This document shows, one piece after another, positions 63,892 to 64,000 of a DNA stretch of 64,000 bases. The position numbers were made by a program, and so were the translations under genes. The stretch is from Ophiodon elongatus (Eukaryota; Chordata; Actinopteri; Perciformes; Hexagrammidae): contig JACSYO010002159.1 in assembly GCA_016806645.1 (NCBI GenBank), positions 11,425,827 to 11,489,826 of the forward strand. Reading direction: 5' to 3'. Position 1 is the first letter of the stretch. Every line of letters starts with the position of its first letter. The notes beneath the pieces were generated by a model. That model was given only the letters and a program-made list of their open reading frames with translations, had not been told where the DNA came from and made no database searches.

Positions 63892-64000
63892 GTAAATGGT
63901 AAATTGACTTGTACTCGTACTGCGCTTTCAGTCTTATGACCACTCAGAGCGCTTTCAACACGACATGTAATTCATCCACACACACCCACACACACACAGA
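63892..64000 (-). mobile_element. tRNA-derived SINE, minus orientation, cut by the window end (copy 4)
   Basis: It starts gtaaatggtaaattgacttg, then tactgcgctttcagtcttat and gaccactcagagcgcttt, the reverse complement of the 3' end of the SINE family seen at 29963, 40519 and 42086. It then runs into (CA)-rich sequence at the window edge, so its tRNA head would lie outside. Confidence 0.75.

Overview
The window looks like teleost fish genomic DNA. It is AT-rich with CpG depletion, long (TG)n, (GATA)n and (AT)n microsatellites, tRNA-derived SINEs, a solo LTR, a hAT-type element and fragments of non-LTR retrotransposons. The one confidently identified gene has introns and encodes a vertebrate Nogo-receptor-like protein. 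Nothing bacterial or viral was recognised; almost all long open frames are microsatellite translations or chance ORFs.

The gene is rtn4rl1 (reticulon 4 receptor-like 1, NgR3/NgRH1), plus strand, near the middle. Two coding exons are visible: 30966-31417 (end of the signal peptide, LRRNT, LRR1 to mid LRR5) and 32024-32914 (rest of the LRRs, LRRCT, stalk, GPI signal, stop). The tiny first coding exon (initiator Met and a few residues) was not found. If intron 1 is long, as in mammals, positions 1-30965 are its 3' part. Whether this is the a or b teleost paralogue cannot be decided here.

Regions: 1-30 kb is non-coding, with an ~840-bp foldback (970-1810), a GATA/GGTA satellite (2404-2567), a 766-bp hAT-type element with a perfect 8-bp target duplication (4272-5037), a second foldback (6491-6800), four diverged copies of one repeat family (near 4.4, 12.6, 15.5 and 43.6 kb), a 104-bp (TG)n tract (20632-20735) and a promoter-like, CpG-rich stretch (21955-22560). 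30-35 kb holds the gene and probable 3'UTR; two (TG)n tracts lie just before the exon 2 acceptor. 35-64 kb has no identified gene but holds a solo LTR (35832-36208), a CpG-rich exon-like segment (38470-38649), a SINE carrying a copy of its own flank (40362-40917), an intact SINE (42086-42369), a 15-bp minisatellite (41413-41492), a nested duplication with a LINE reverse-transcriptase C-terminus (53646-54844) and a 22-nt microexon-like signal (60370-60391).

Only rtn4rl1 has a supported function: a GPI-anchored neuronal surface LRR receptor. The large non-coding space around it could hold its regulatory elements, but conservation cannot be measured from one sequence. Repeat-family names below rest on remembered consensus sequences and internal structure, not on a search.
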